NCBI GenBank assembly: GCA_030037645.1
Contig: JASHQI010000164.1
Coordinates: 1-37,069 of the forward strand
Direction: 5' to 3'
Length of the DNA stretch: 37,069 bases
Source of the DNA: Xanthobacteraceae bacterium
GTDB lineage: Bacteria; Pseudomonadota; Alphaproteobacteria; Rhizobiales; Xanthobacteraceae
The position numbers and the translations under genes were made by a program. Below are positions 7,295 to 15,827 of this stretch, one piece after another. Under the pieces are notes generated by a model. The model was given only the letters and a program-made list of their open reading frames with translations, was not told the origin of the DNA and did not search any database. Numbering within the stretch: position 1 is the first letter of the stretch; each line of letters begins with the position of its first letter.

Positions 7295-9505
7295 CTAATC
7301 CACTGCGATCGAGAAATCGTCCGGGATCAAACCGAGGTGCGGCGAGTAGCAAGGGTCGCACTCTATGTAGCGGCTGTGACGGTTTCTCAGCACCTGCATT
7401 TCCTTCTCAAAACGCAGTATCTTCTCTGGCGTGCTGTCGAGGCCACGGCTGCTCGATTCGAAATGAACGAGCTCGACGAATGGCGTGACGACATTTTGAT
7501 AGCCCAAGGACCTGACCTTGAGGCAGAAATCGATATCGCTGGATGTCACGGGCAATTCGTTTTCGTCGAGGCCGCCCGCCTGCATGTAAATGGAACGCTT
7601 GACCAGAAGGCAGGCCGCGGTCACGGCGGAATAGTTGGAGGCGACGAGCAGGCGTCCAAAATAACCGGGATCTTCCCGAGATCGATGCGCGAAAACGTGG
7701 CGGGTAACGCCGAAGAGATTGATCACAATACCGGCATGTTGAATCGTGCCGTTGGGGTAAAGCAGCTTCGCGCCGACGCAGCCGACGTCCGGCTGGGACG
7801 CGTAGCCCACCATATCCTCCAGCCAATCCGGGGTCATCACGACGGTGTCGTTATTCAGAAGACAAATATAGTCGGCGCCTGAGTGTTCGGCCGCGCGGTT
7901 GTTGAGAGCCGAGTAGTTGAATGCGCTTGGATGCGACAGGACATGAATCCGTCCGTCGTTGCGATAGTGTTCCACGAGATCGGCGGTTGCCGGTTGAATT
8001 GAGCCGTTGTCGACCAGGATGATTTCGTAGTTGCTATATGTGGTTTTTGCCAAAACGGACGAGATGCATTGCCGAAGCAGCTCCGTCCTGTCCCGAAACG
8101 GAATGATGATGGAGACTTTCGGCTGAAATTCCGGAAGGCCGTAGCGGATTCGATGGAGGCCGTCGGCCATCGGTTCAACGCGAGCGTCCACCGAGCGACG
8201 CGCCAGATGTTGCTCCAATGCGCGCCTGCCGGCAGCGACGGCGTGAGGATCGGCGCCAGGACGCAGCGTCACCACGCCGGGAAAATCTGGTCGGCGCTCG
8301 CGCCTGCGATACAGGATTGCTGGAATGTGTCCGATCTGTCCTTCGTCCAGCACTTCGATCATGCGCAGGTTGGCATCATAGCCTTTTGCCCCGCCAAGCT
8401 CGCCGCGCCAGCCGCCGATCTTTCTCAGTGTGTCGGCATGGTAAGCCGTCGCTTGATCAAAGTAGTTAGATGAATACAGCAGTTCACGCGAGAACTCCGG
8501 CTTGAAATAAGGCGAGAATCGACGATCGTTCTCGTCGATCCTGTCGTCGTCCGAATAGGCGAGGCGCACGTCAGGTCTGCTGCCGAAATACTCGGAGAAT
8601 GCCTGCACGGCGAAGGGCGAAAGCATGTCATGTTGACCAAGATGTATCGCGAATGGCGCGGACGATAGAGCAAGCGCTGTGTTGAGTCCGTCGGCGATTT
8701 CGCCCGTTCGATCCGAAATTTCCAACTTGATTTGCTTGTGTCCCGCCGCTGTACTGGAAAGAATCTGACGCACGGCCGGGCTTGTCGAAACGTCGGCAGC
8801 GATACAGAGTTCCCAATTGGGCGCCGTCTGTCGCATCACCGACTCCATCGCCTTGCGCAAATAGCAGGGTCGCGGGTCGCGTAGCGTCATCAGGATCGAA
8901 ACCGTTGGGCGTTCAACGATTCGCGCATGCGAAAGCGCCAATATCCGCTTGACCGCGACAGCTTCGCGCCGGGCTATCCACCATTGATAGAGCTCGTCTT
9001 CGCTGGCGAGCTGCAGCGGACGAGGAAAATTGAGTGCTATCAAAAAAGGTCTTGGTGGTTGGAAAAAGGATCTGAAGAACCGGATTGGCCGGCGCAAAAA
9101 TCTGTCTCTTAGAAATGGACTTTTGAGCGAGCGCCAAGCGAATTCGACGGGCGATATGGGTCGCAGCGTCGCCAACACTGCGTCGGCCGGATTGCAAGGT
9201 TCAAGGTGCAATACCAATGAGGCGATGCTTGATCCGACAAAAATGTAGGCGGCGAAACGTTTTCCAGGTGTAATTTCGAATGTGCGAACCGGGGTATCAG
9301 GAGCCTGGTCGATTGCCTCGATGACCAGCCTTTCCAGGGGCCGTTGAGGGGAGAGGATCTTGACGCGGTACCAGCCGTGAATTTTGTGAGCTTTAGTGTC
9401 CAACAGGACGTGTCGCGCCGACAACGACGGATCCCCTTTCACAGGACCCGTGCTGTCAAGCTTCAAAGAGAGAAAGTTGCGAACATTTATCATCGAGCAA
9501 CGCAT
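7295..9505 (-). CDS. Glycosyltransferase with two GT2 domains
   Basis: A 736-aa protein without obvious membrane helices. The N-terminal ~190 residues are a poorly conserved accessory domain. A first GT-A domain begins at about residue 200 (TVSILMTLRDPRP, with AYSDDDRID as acidic motif), and a second begins at about 470 (KVSIIIPFRDR, with LLNNDT as the DxD-like motif and a later GLDENELPVTSSDIDFCLK segment). This layout is common in polysaccharide or glycan-extension enzymes that add rhamnose or similar residues. It faces the heptose operon tail to tail (170 bp gap), so it has its own promoter. A second Met at residue 5 is an equally possible start; neither has a clear Shine-Dalgarno. Confidence 0.82.
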   Translation of the reverse strand: MRCSMINVRNFLSLKLDSTGPVKGDPSLSARHVLLDTKAHKIHGWYRVKILSPQRPLERLVIEAIDQAPDTPVRTFEITPGKRFAAYIFVGSSIASLVLHLEPCNPADAVLATLRPISPVEFAWRSLKSPFLRDRFLRRPIRFFRSFFQPPRPFLIALNFPRPLQLASEDELYQWWIARREAVAVKRILALSHARIVERPTVSILMTLRDPRPCYLRKAMESVMRQTAPNWELCIAADVSTSPAVRQILSSTAAGHKQIKLEISDRTGEIADGLNTALALSSAPFAIHLGQHDMLSPFAVQAFSEYFGSRPDVRLAYSDDDRIDENDRRFSPYFKPEFSRELLYSSNYFDQATAYHADTLRKIGGWRGELGGAKGYDANLRMIEVLDEGQIGHIPAILYRRRERRPDFPGVVTLRPGADPHAVAAGRRALEQHLARRSVDARVEPMADGLHRIRYGLPEFQPKVSIIIPFRDRTELLRQCISSVLAKTTYSNYEIILVDNGSIQPATADLVEHYRNDGRIHVLSHPSAFNYSALNNRAAEHSGADYICLLNNDTVVMTPDWLEDMVGYASQPDVGCVGAKLLYPNGTIQHAGIVINLFGVTRHVFAHRSREDPGYFGRLLVASNYSAVTAACLLVKRSIYMQAGGLDENELPVTSSDIDFCLKVRSLGYQNVVTPFVELVHFESSSRGLDSTPEKILRFEKEMQVLRNRHSRYIECDPCYSPHLGLIPDDFSIAVD

Positions 9506-9792
9506 GATGAACTGACAGGCAAGACTGCTGTAGGCTCGTCGAGCTGAGAGCGTCCGAAGTTCTCACGCAGGATTCCGATGGAGGTCTGCGGAAACAGCAT
9601 GGCCTTGGTCCGCGCCTTATACCTTGACGTACGCAAGCAGTCACCACAGCGCTAAGCCCCTGACATTCATTCGCGAAAACGAACAGGCTGAAACTCGTCA
9701 CGCATTTGATCTTGCGCCAGGGGAGCTCACTACGATGAGCGAAACAAGAAAATTCATCAGGAGGCGCATCCGTACTGTCGGATGTTGGGCGA

Positions 9793-11820
9793 TCACTTAG
9801 GATTGCGCCGCTCGGTTCGATCCGGCAGCCCTATTGTGGCGCGCAGCCATCTCCGTGCGCTGCAAAATGCTTTGCGGGGATGACGGAGGGACCACTTGAG
9901 AACGCCATATTGCCGGGGCGTCTTATTCGGCGAAGTTTGATTCTGCACGTTACGCCAGCCAATGCTCTTGTGAAGTCCGGATTCGCCATCGGTGAATTTG
10001 CTGACGATCTTTCTATACTCGAGGCTTAATTCTCCGATGTGCTCAAAGAATGCTCGCAATATTTGCTTGCTGGCTGGACTTGCCGCCAACATGGACAATA
10101 TCTCGGCCATGACGCACTGTTGCGTGCCAACATAAATGATGCCGAGACCATGGCAATGTAAAAGGCTGAAAGAGGGATATTTAACTTCCAGCTCGTCCCA
10201 TAGCCGCCAAACGCCGAAGTCTCGTTCGTGTGCGTTGATGTCGTGTAAAATGATCACGCCGCTCTGCGACATCTTCGGCAGCCACGTTTCGAAATCATTC
10301 TTGACGGCCTCGTAGGTATGAAATCCGTCTATATGAAGCAGGTCGATCGAGCCGTTCTCGAAGCATCCCAACGCATCTCGGAAGTGTGCCTTTATGTAAC
10401 ACTGGTTCGGAAAATTGTTCCCGAGGTTTTCGGAAAATTCGTTAAAAACGTCGCTGGTATGAAAACTTGCGTGAGGATCGCCGATCCAGTTGTCAACGGC
10501 GACACATTGCGTATTTAGGCCCAGCATGTCGGATGCTTGGCATGCCGCGAAAAAGCACATCCCGTTGTGCGTACCCAGCTCGACAAATCTCCTCGGGCGA
10601 TGGACCGAAAACAGGGCGAATAACACCGGTACAAGCTCGGTCCACGCGGAGGCCACAAGTATTTTTATTGGCACAAAAGATGCGTTTATCGCATCGATGA
10701 TGAGATTGGCCTCAATCGAGGGCGAACCGGAAAGACCATTATCCGGAAGCTTCGAATACGATCCATTGAACAGGTTTCCGTTGCCCATGATCGGTTGCGG
10801 TTTGATCCTGACGTCGTTTCCTTCGAGCGCTGCGCAGACGACGCTTCCCTTGACGAACTCGGATTGATCCCAACGTATTGTCTTATCCCGAATCAAAGTC
10901 TCGGTCAGACTCCTCTCCTTGCCGCACTCCGCTTCCCTAGAAATCGTGAATGGCGGCATTTTGATATTTGGCCACCAGGTTCTTACCGGATCGGCACCCC
11001 TCAATTCCTCGCTGTGCTTGCCGTAATCAGTAGCAATGGCATTTAATTTTGCCTCGGCGGAGAGCGTCGAGGTTTCGAGCAAATTGATGATTGCCAGGAC
11101 GTGAGCGCCTTCCCCGGCCAATCGATTGTGCTTGGCAAGCAGCGTGGCTCGAGCGCTGATCATCTTATATTTGAATCGATCCAACGACCTGACAGGCAGG
11201 TGCAGCAAGGTCAGACCTGGGTGAGTTGTTTTTTCCAACGCGGACGTGAAATTCCTGGATACGTGATGATTGCCTTCGTGGATGTGAAACTCCGGGCAAT
11301 GAGCGGCGAACAGGCTTGAAAACGCGATTTTGTTGTATGAGGAGGTTCGGCCGCGCCAGCGAAATTGCTGGGATATGTCGAAGAACGTAAAGCTACCATA
11401 GTCTGTCGGCACCAAATTGATCCACGGGAGGTGCATGATTTCGTCTGGAAATGACCTCAAAAAATTCTGCAGCGCATTCCGGCTTTCGATATTGACGAAC
11501 TCGTCGGCATCGAGAAGAAATATCCAGTCGGCGCCCTCGGCAAGGGCCAATCGAGCCAGCCGATTCATCATCGCGCTTTGGTATTTTTCCTGCCGGTCAA
11601 TGGAATAAAGTCGTATTTTCTTGCTGCTTGCGGCGCGAGACGAAATGATCTCTCTGGTTCCGTCGGTGGACTGAACATCGACAAGGAACAGATCGTCGAA
11701 CAGTTCTTCGGCTTGAGCTAAAAAGGACGAAATAATATCGGCATCGTTCCTCACCATACTTATTGCGTATATCTTGTACGCACGCCCGCTGCCGCCTCGT
11801 TCCTCAGATGAGTCGTTCAT
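9793..11820 (-). CDS. Glycosyltransferase family 2 - class I SAM methyltransferase fusion
   Basis: A 675-aa protein. The N-terminal ~270 residues are a GT2-like domain (YAISMVRNDADIISSFL, VDVQSTDGT, and the acidic motif FLLDADEFV). A linker follows, and the C-terminal half contains a class I methyltransferase of the Methyltransf_24 type: VELGTHNGMCFFAA as SAM-binding motif I, then LLHIDGFHTYEAVKND and VIILHDINAH. It probably transfers a sugar and methylates the glycan or a sugar. The start at 11820 (or the adjacent ATG at 11823) is chosen because AAGGGG lies 4-7 nt upstream and homology begins there; the frame runs open to 12210 but enters a decayed transposase. Base composition is lower in G+C than neighbours (25 of 60 in 10381-10440), which suggests horizontal origin. 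Confidence 0.78.
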   Translation of the reverse strand: MNDSSEERGGSGRAYKIYAISMVRNDADIISSFLAQAEELFDDLFLVDVQSTDGTREIISSRAASSKKIRLYSIDRQEKYQSAMMNRLARLALAEGADWIFLLDADEFVNIESRNALQNFLRSFPDEIMHLPWINLVPTDYGSFTFFDISQQFRWRGRTSSYNKIAFSSLFAAHCPEFHIHEGNHHVSRNFTSALEKTTHPGLTLLHLPVRSLDRFKYKMISARATLLAKHNRLAGEGAHVLAIINLLETSTLSAEAKLNAIATDYGKHSEELRGADPVRTWWPNIKMPPFTISREAECGKERSLTETLIRDKTIRWDQSEFVKGSVVCAALEGNDVRIKPQPIMGNGNLFNGSYSKLPDNGLSGSPSIEANLIIDAINASFVPIKILVASAWTELVPVLFALFSVHRPRRFVELGTHNGMCFFAACQASDMLGLNTQCVAVDNWIGDPHASFHTSDVFNEFSENLGNNFPNQCYIKAHFRDALGCFENGSIDLLHIDGFHTYEAVKNDFETWLPKMSQSGVIILHDINAHERDFGVWRLWDELEVKYPSFSLLHCHGLGIIYVGTQQCVMAEILSMLAASPASKQILRAFFEHIGELSLEYRKIVSKFTDGESGLHKSIGWRNVQNQTSPNKTPRQYGVLKWSLRHPRKAFCSARRWLRATIGLPDRTERRNPK

Positions 11821-11823
11821 CAT

Positions 11824-12619
11824 AAAGCCCCTTAATGATCGCGGCAGAACGCTGTTTTTCGGCGTGATTGAAGCAATTTGAAGGTATAAATTCGATTCAG
11901 GGAGCATTGCAATTGCAATTATCTTCGGACTGAGGCGGGCATCCTTAGCCGGCGTGCGGGGTATTTGTCCGCTTTCGAACCCGCTCCATGAGCGTACGAG
12001 TCTATTGGCGTGCACCCGATTCCGAAGACAACAAGTTGGGTGTTTATATGGGACTGCGGGTGCGTCATGGAGACATACTAAAAAAAGCCGCGGCCTGCTT
12101 CGCAAAGGAAGCGATGTGAAGTGCCGATTCATGGCGACGCACCGGGGAATTTGACCGGCAGCAATAGACCAGCGAGCAGTTGCAACACTTGCCGGCCGGT
12201 ATGGCGTCATCTATTCAATGGGTCGATCGTTGCAATTGGGGGGGTAACGCAGCGATGGAGAGCTTCTTCTCCTCGCGCAAGACCGAGCGCACAGCATGCA
12301 AAGCCGATCGAACAAGAGAGGCAGCCAAAGCGGGCAAATAGCAGACTTCATTTGCGACGCGATGGTGACCCTTGACGGAATCAAAGTCGATGATCGTGTT
12401 GACGTGTTCGGAAGTACGAGTTTGGCGAGCCGTGTGAGCCGCTTCAGTCCCTCCATGACGTCCCATTCCTATTCTTCCCTGGCGAACCATCGGCCAATCT
12501 TGCCCGTGCAGGCTTCGGCCGCTATATCGAGCTGGCCGCAGGGAGTACCGCGGCGCGGCACCAAATCGGTGCCACGAAGAAATGGTGGATCGGCCTGACC
12601 TCCTGTACTGTCTTGGTTA
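11824..12619. other. Intergenic stretch between the GT2-methyltransferase gene and tRNA-Lys
   Basis: About 800 bp without an intact gene. It holds the Shine-Dalgarno region of the minus-strand glycosyltransferase at its left edge (TTAAGGGG read on the minus strand) and a decayed IS3-type transposase at roughly 12153-12375 (listed separately). Short open frames on both strands across 12121-12598 have no recognisable family and overlap each other, so they are not reported as genes. The rest, 12376-12619, shows no feature that I can name. Confidence 0.6.
12153..12375 (+). pseudogene. Decayed IS3-family transposase (OrfB C-terminal part)
   Basis: Fragments of an IS3-type DDE transposase can be read in two alternating frames. 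In the first frame DRQQ, a stop, then TSEQLQHL (12153-12191) matches the DRGSQYTSEQFQRL region. Then GVIYSMGRS is read in the next frame (about 12203-12229). Then NAAMESFFSSRKTER continues in the first frame from 12246 until a TAG at 12339-12341; NAAMESFF contains the catalytic Glu of the DDE triad. A weak ADFICDA continuation follows. At least two frameshifts and two stops make this an inactive relic. No inverted repeats or target duplication were recognised. It sits 245 bp upstream of an intact tRNA-Lys. Confidence 0.7.
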
Positions 12620-12695
<76 letters not shown>

Positions 12696-12701
12696 GACCG
12701 C

Positions 12702-14546
12702 TCAAGCGGCGGGCAGCGGCCAAATCCGCACCGCGTCGGGGTCGATGTCGAAACGGCACACGCTGCCGCAACTCAGCTCGCCGGCGCCGACAAGAGCATT
12801 GATGGCGGCGTTGCCAAATCGAATGGTGATCTGCCGATCCGTCCCGACATCAATAATGCTCTCGACCGAGCCTTGGTACGGACCCGCATCGCTGAGCCGA
12901 ATGCGCGCCGCGGGGACCGTCCAGCCGACGCGTGCTCCGGACTCCAGCGCCGGTCCCGCGATTCTGAGCAGTACGCCCGCCCCGACCGCAATGCTGTCGG
13001 TGCCGGCGGCCACACCGGTGGCGACGCTTTCGGCGCCGAGAAGGCGTGCTGCGGTTTCATTGGCTGGGCGGCGAAAGACCTGATCGGTCGGTCCCGATTG
13101 CAGCACTTGCCCGGCGTCCAGCAAAAGCAATTGGTCGGCAAGCAGTGCTGCCTCGGCCGGATCGTGCGTGACGATGATCGTCGCCGCGTTCAGTTCGTCC
13201 TGCAGCGCGCGCATCTCCTGGCGTAGTCTGGAGCGCAGCGGCGCGTCCAGCGCGGAGAATGGCTCGTCGAGCAGGAGCAGGCGGGCCGGCCGCACCAGCG
13301 CGCGCGCCAGCGCGACCCGTTGCTGTTGTCCGAGCGAGAGCGCGTCCGGGCGCCGTTGTTCGAGGCCGTGGAGGCCGAGCCGGTCGATCCAGTGCCTTAC
13401 CGCGTGCGGATCAGCATCGACCGGAAAGTGCAGTTGCTCGATCACCGTCAGATGCGGGAACAGGCCATAATTTTGCGGCACATAGGCGATGCCGCGCAGC
13501 GCCGGGTCGAGCGCCGAGATGTCTCTGCCGTCGACCATGATGGTGCCGCGGTCGCAGCGCTCGATGCCGGCGATCAGCTTGAGCGTCAGCGATTTTCCTG
13601 AGCCCGAGGGACCAAGCACGGCGAGGCGATGCGCTTGCGGCGACCAGGCGACGTCGAGGCGAAAGCCGCCGAGCTGCTTCTCCAGCCGCAAGGCGAGATC
13701 GACCGCGCCGGTCATGGCGCTGGACCGTGACGCCATCTTGGCAAGCGCGTTCGGCAGGGCGGCGGTGGACGGCAGCGACAGGCGCCGTCCATTGACCTGT
13801 GCACCGGCAAGGGTGCTCAGCACCATGATGGCCAGGGCGAGTGCAAGAGTCGGCGCCAGCACCGGCAGCATGGCCGGAAGACCTTGCGCGCCGAAGGCAA
13901 CGTAGGTGTAGACCGGCAGCGAATAGGGATGATAGGCGACCATCACCGTGGCGCCGAATTCGCCGAAGGCCCGCAGCCACGCCAGCAGCAATCCGGACCA
14001 TATGGCCGATCGTGCGATCGGCAGGCTGACGCGAAAGAATACGAACAGCGGCCGGTGCCCGAGCGTCGCGGCAACGTCTTCCAGCACCGGATCCATCGCC
14101 GCGAATGCCGAACGTGCCGCGATGATCAAAAAGGGCGCGGCGACGAACACTTCGGCCAGAACGATGCCGACAAAAGAATCGGTCAAAGCGCCCGCGGTGA
14201 GGCGGCCGAGCGGCGCACCGTAACCGACGAGGAACAGGAGCAGAATGCCGCTCGCCAGCGGCGGCAGCGCGAGCGGGAGTTGAACGAGAAAGCCGAGCGC
14301 GCCCATGGCTCGGCCGGGAATCCGCGCCAACAGATAACCGAGCGGAATGCCGCCAATCGCGATGATGAGCGTCGCCGTGGTCGCGCTCGCGACCGAGATG
14401 ACGCAGGCGTGTAGCAGCGCCCCGGTATCGACCGTATTCCAATCGGCCAAGCCCGCCTGCTGTACCCCGGCTGCCAGCGGTGCAATCAAATAGATCGCGA
14501 GCAGTCCGGCAAGCCAGGGAAACAGCGCGGGAGTGCGGAGCGTCAC
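12702..14546 (-). CDS. Molybdate/tungstate ABC transporter, fused permease-ATPase (ModB-ModC type)
   Basis: A 614-aa fusion. Residues 1 to about 265 are a five- to six-helix inner-membrane permease with the cytoplasmic coupling loop EDVAATLGHRPLFVFFRVSLP, the EAA-type signature. A linker leads to an ABC ATPase: Walker A GPSGSGKS near residue 312, signature LSLGQQQRVALARAL, Walker B LLLLDEPFSALD, and the switch His in IIVTHDPAEA. The last ~110 residues resemble the TOBE/MOP oxyanion-binding region found at the end of ModC proteins. It uses a GTG start overlapping the stop of the binding-protein gene (GTGA), so the two are translationally coupled. Substrate is inferred from the ModA/WtpA-like partner and the ModE-like operator upstream. 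Confidence 0.85.
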   Translation of the reverse strand: MTLRTPALFPWLAGLLAIYLIAPLAAGVQQAGLADWNTVDTGALLHACVISVASATTATLIIAIGGIPLGYLLARIPGRAMGALGFLVQLPLALPPLASGILLLFLVGYGAPLGRLTAGALTDSFVGIVLAEVFVAAPFLIIAARSAFAAMDPVLEDVAATLGHRPLFVFFRVSLPIARSAIWSGLLLAWLRAFGEFGATVMVAYHPYSLPVYTYVAFGAQGLPAMLPVLAPTLALALAIMVLSTLAGAQVNGRRLSLPSTAALPNALAKMASRSSAMTGAVDLALRLEKQLGGFRLDVAWSPQAHRLAVLGPSGSGKSLTLKLIAGIERCDRGTIMVDGRDISALDPALRGIAYVPQNYGLFPHLTVIEQLHFPVDADPHAVRHWIDRLGLHGLEQRRPDALSLGQQQRVALARALVRPARLLLLDEPFSALDAPLRSRLRQEMRALQDELNAATIIVTHDPAEAALLADQLLLLDAGQVLQSGPTDQVFRRPANETAARLLGAESVATGVAAGTDSIAVGAGVLLRIAGPALESGARVGWTVPAARIRLSDAGPYQGSVESIIDVGTDRQITIRFGNAAINALVGAGELSCGSVCRFDIDPDAVRIWPLPAA

Positions 14547-15508
14547 TTTGCCTTGGCGAGAATCGATTTGATGTCTTGAGGCACCGCGTCGGCGGTCCCG
14601 GTGAGACTCAATTTCTGCAGGGTGAGCCCGTGCTCGTTCAACAGCTTTTGTCCGTTTGCTCCCAACAGAAATGCAACGAACCGATCGGCTCCCGCCGGAC
14701 TGGGTGCGTTATGCAATATAGTAACGGTGTACACCGCCTTGGGCGCGATTGCCGGCGGCAGCGCGAGCGCGGGTATCTTGGCGTCCGCGGTCTCTGTCGA
14801 ATAGAAGAAGCCGACGTCGAGCTGACCCGATTGCAGCCGTCCGACCAAGGTCTCTTCCGGCAGAACCTGCGCCGGATTGTCGGGTGCGCCAAGCACCTTC
14901 TGTGAAAGTCCGGGGCTGTTGTAGAAGGTTTCCGCCTGCTTCATCAGGTCGACGGTGAGCTTGCCTTTGGGATCGAGCTTGGGGTCGGTGCGGCCGATTT
15001 TGACCCCCGGCTCCGACAGCACCTGATACCACGGCTTGGTCTTGAAGTCGGCGGCGAATTTGCTCGACGAATTGTAGCCGATCACCAATGGCGATTGGGC
15101 GAAAGCGACGTACCAGCTCACCCAATCGCCATTCGACGCGCCCATCAGAGCATCGTTGACCTTTGGATTGGCGCTGATAAAGACGTCGCCCTGACGAAGC
15201 TTACCCTTGATCTGGTTGGCAAGTCCGACCGAGCCGCCGGCATAGCCTTGGAACGTGTCGCCTGAGGCCTTGTCAAATGCCGGCCCGACGCCGTGCTCCA
15301 TCAGATTCACGAGCGACCCGGCGTAAAGCACATTGACCGTGCCCGCAGCAGACGCCGCCAGCCCCGACATTGACCATAACACCGCCGCGAGAAGGCCAAC
15401 GCCCAACAGTGGGCCTGCGCGGTGCAATCGCAGCTGAAGCAATATTCCGCCTCTGGGAGTGCGCCCAGACAACGGTTTCGGCCATGCAAATCGGTCGTTG
15501 GCAAGCAT
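14543..15508 (-). CDS. modA: Molybdate/tungstate-binding periplasmic protein (ModA/WtpA-like)
   Basis: A 321-aa extracellular solute-binding protein. A long basic N-region is followed by a hydrophobic signal segment (LLGVGLLAAVLWSMSGLAASAAG), and the mature part starts near GTVNVLYAGSL. The segments LYAGSL, YAGGSVGLANQI and GRTDPKLDPKG are characteristic of oxyanion-binding proteins of the ModA/WtpA group. It would capture molybdate or tungstate in the periplasm for the fused permease-ATPase, which overlaps its stop by 4 bp. The ATG at 15508 is preferred over the upstream in-frame ATG at 15526 because AAGGAG lies 9 nt before 15508, whereas 15526 has no Shine-Dalgarno and lies only 7 bp from the ModE-like box. 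Which oxyanion is preferred cannot be told. Confidence 0.85.
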   Translation of the reverse strand: MLANDRFAWPKPLSGRTPRGGILLQLRLHRAGPLLGVGLLAAVLWSMSGLAASAAGTVNVLYAGSLVNLMEHGVGPAFDKASGDTFQGYAGGSVGLANQIKGKLRQGDVFISANPKVNDALMGASNGDWVSWYVAFAQSPLVIGYNSSSKFAADFKTKPWYQVLSEPGVKIGRTDPKLDPKGKLTVDLMKQAETFYNSPGLSQKVLGAPDNPAQVLPEETLVGRLQSGQLDVGFFYSTETADAKIPALALPPAIAPKAVYTVTILHNAPSPAGADRFVAFLLGANGQKLLNEHGLTLQKLSLTGTADAVPQDIKSILAKAK

Positions 15509-15533
15509 GGTGCTGGTCTCCTTCATGACATAT

Positions 15534-15557
15534 CGTTATATTCTAACAGATATGACG
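15534..15557. promoter_or_regulatory. ModE-like operator overlapping the modA promoter
   Basis: The sequence CGTTATATT-N6-GATATGACG is an imperfect inverted repeat: the right arm read on the other strand is CGTCATATC. It resembles the ModE box of bacterial molybdate-uptake operons, with paired CGTTAT-type half sites around a short spacer. A candidate -10 element for modA, TAGAAT on the minus strand (15540-15545), lies inside the box, so binding of molybdate-loaded ModE would block initiation. No modE gene is in the window. The assignment rests on pattern and on position directly upstream of modA. Confidence 0.7.
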
Positions 15558-15827
15558 CTATCCGAAAAAGGGGTGTCGTCCCGGTACTTTTGACGCACGC
15601 TCTTTGATTGAGAGGCTTTCGGCCCTAAAAGCAGCGCAAAACGGCTTTCGAGATTTCAAGCTATGCTGTTGGGGGATAGCCCATGATCGACGGCCCCGGG
15701 TGACGAAACGCCGCCAGTTCGATATCAATCAGGGTCGGGGCTGGACGCTGGTGCTGTATCGATGCAGTCCGATTCAGAGCGGCGGGGACAAAGCGCTCTG
15801 CGTCGCGGGCCGGTCCTTCAATCTCTC
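15558..15827. other. Divergent intergenic region between the modA promoter and the GT39 gene
   Basis: Beyond the ModE-like box, about 270 bp separate the two divergently transcribed genes. An in-frame ATG at 15762 could extend the glycosyltransferase by 22 hydrophilic residues. I see no convincing promoter hexamers, hairpin or small gene in this stretch. Confidence 0.4.

Noticed and set aside
11824-12210. N-terminal extension of the GT2-methyltransferase frame by about 130 residues
   Set aside because: The extension overlaps the transposase relic on the other strand and has no domain-like character, and a good Shine-Dalgarno with two ATGs lies at 11820/11823.
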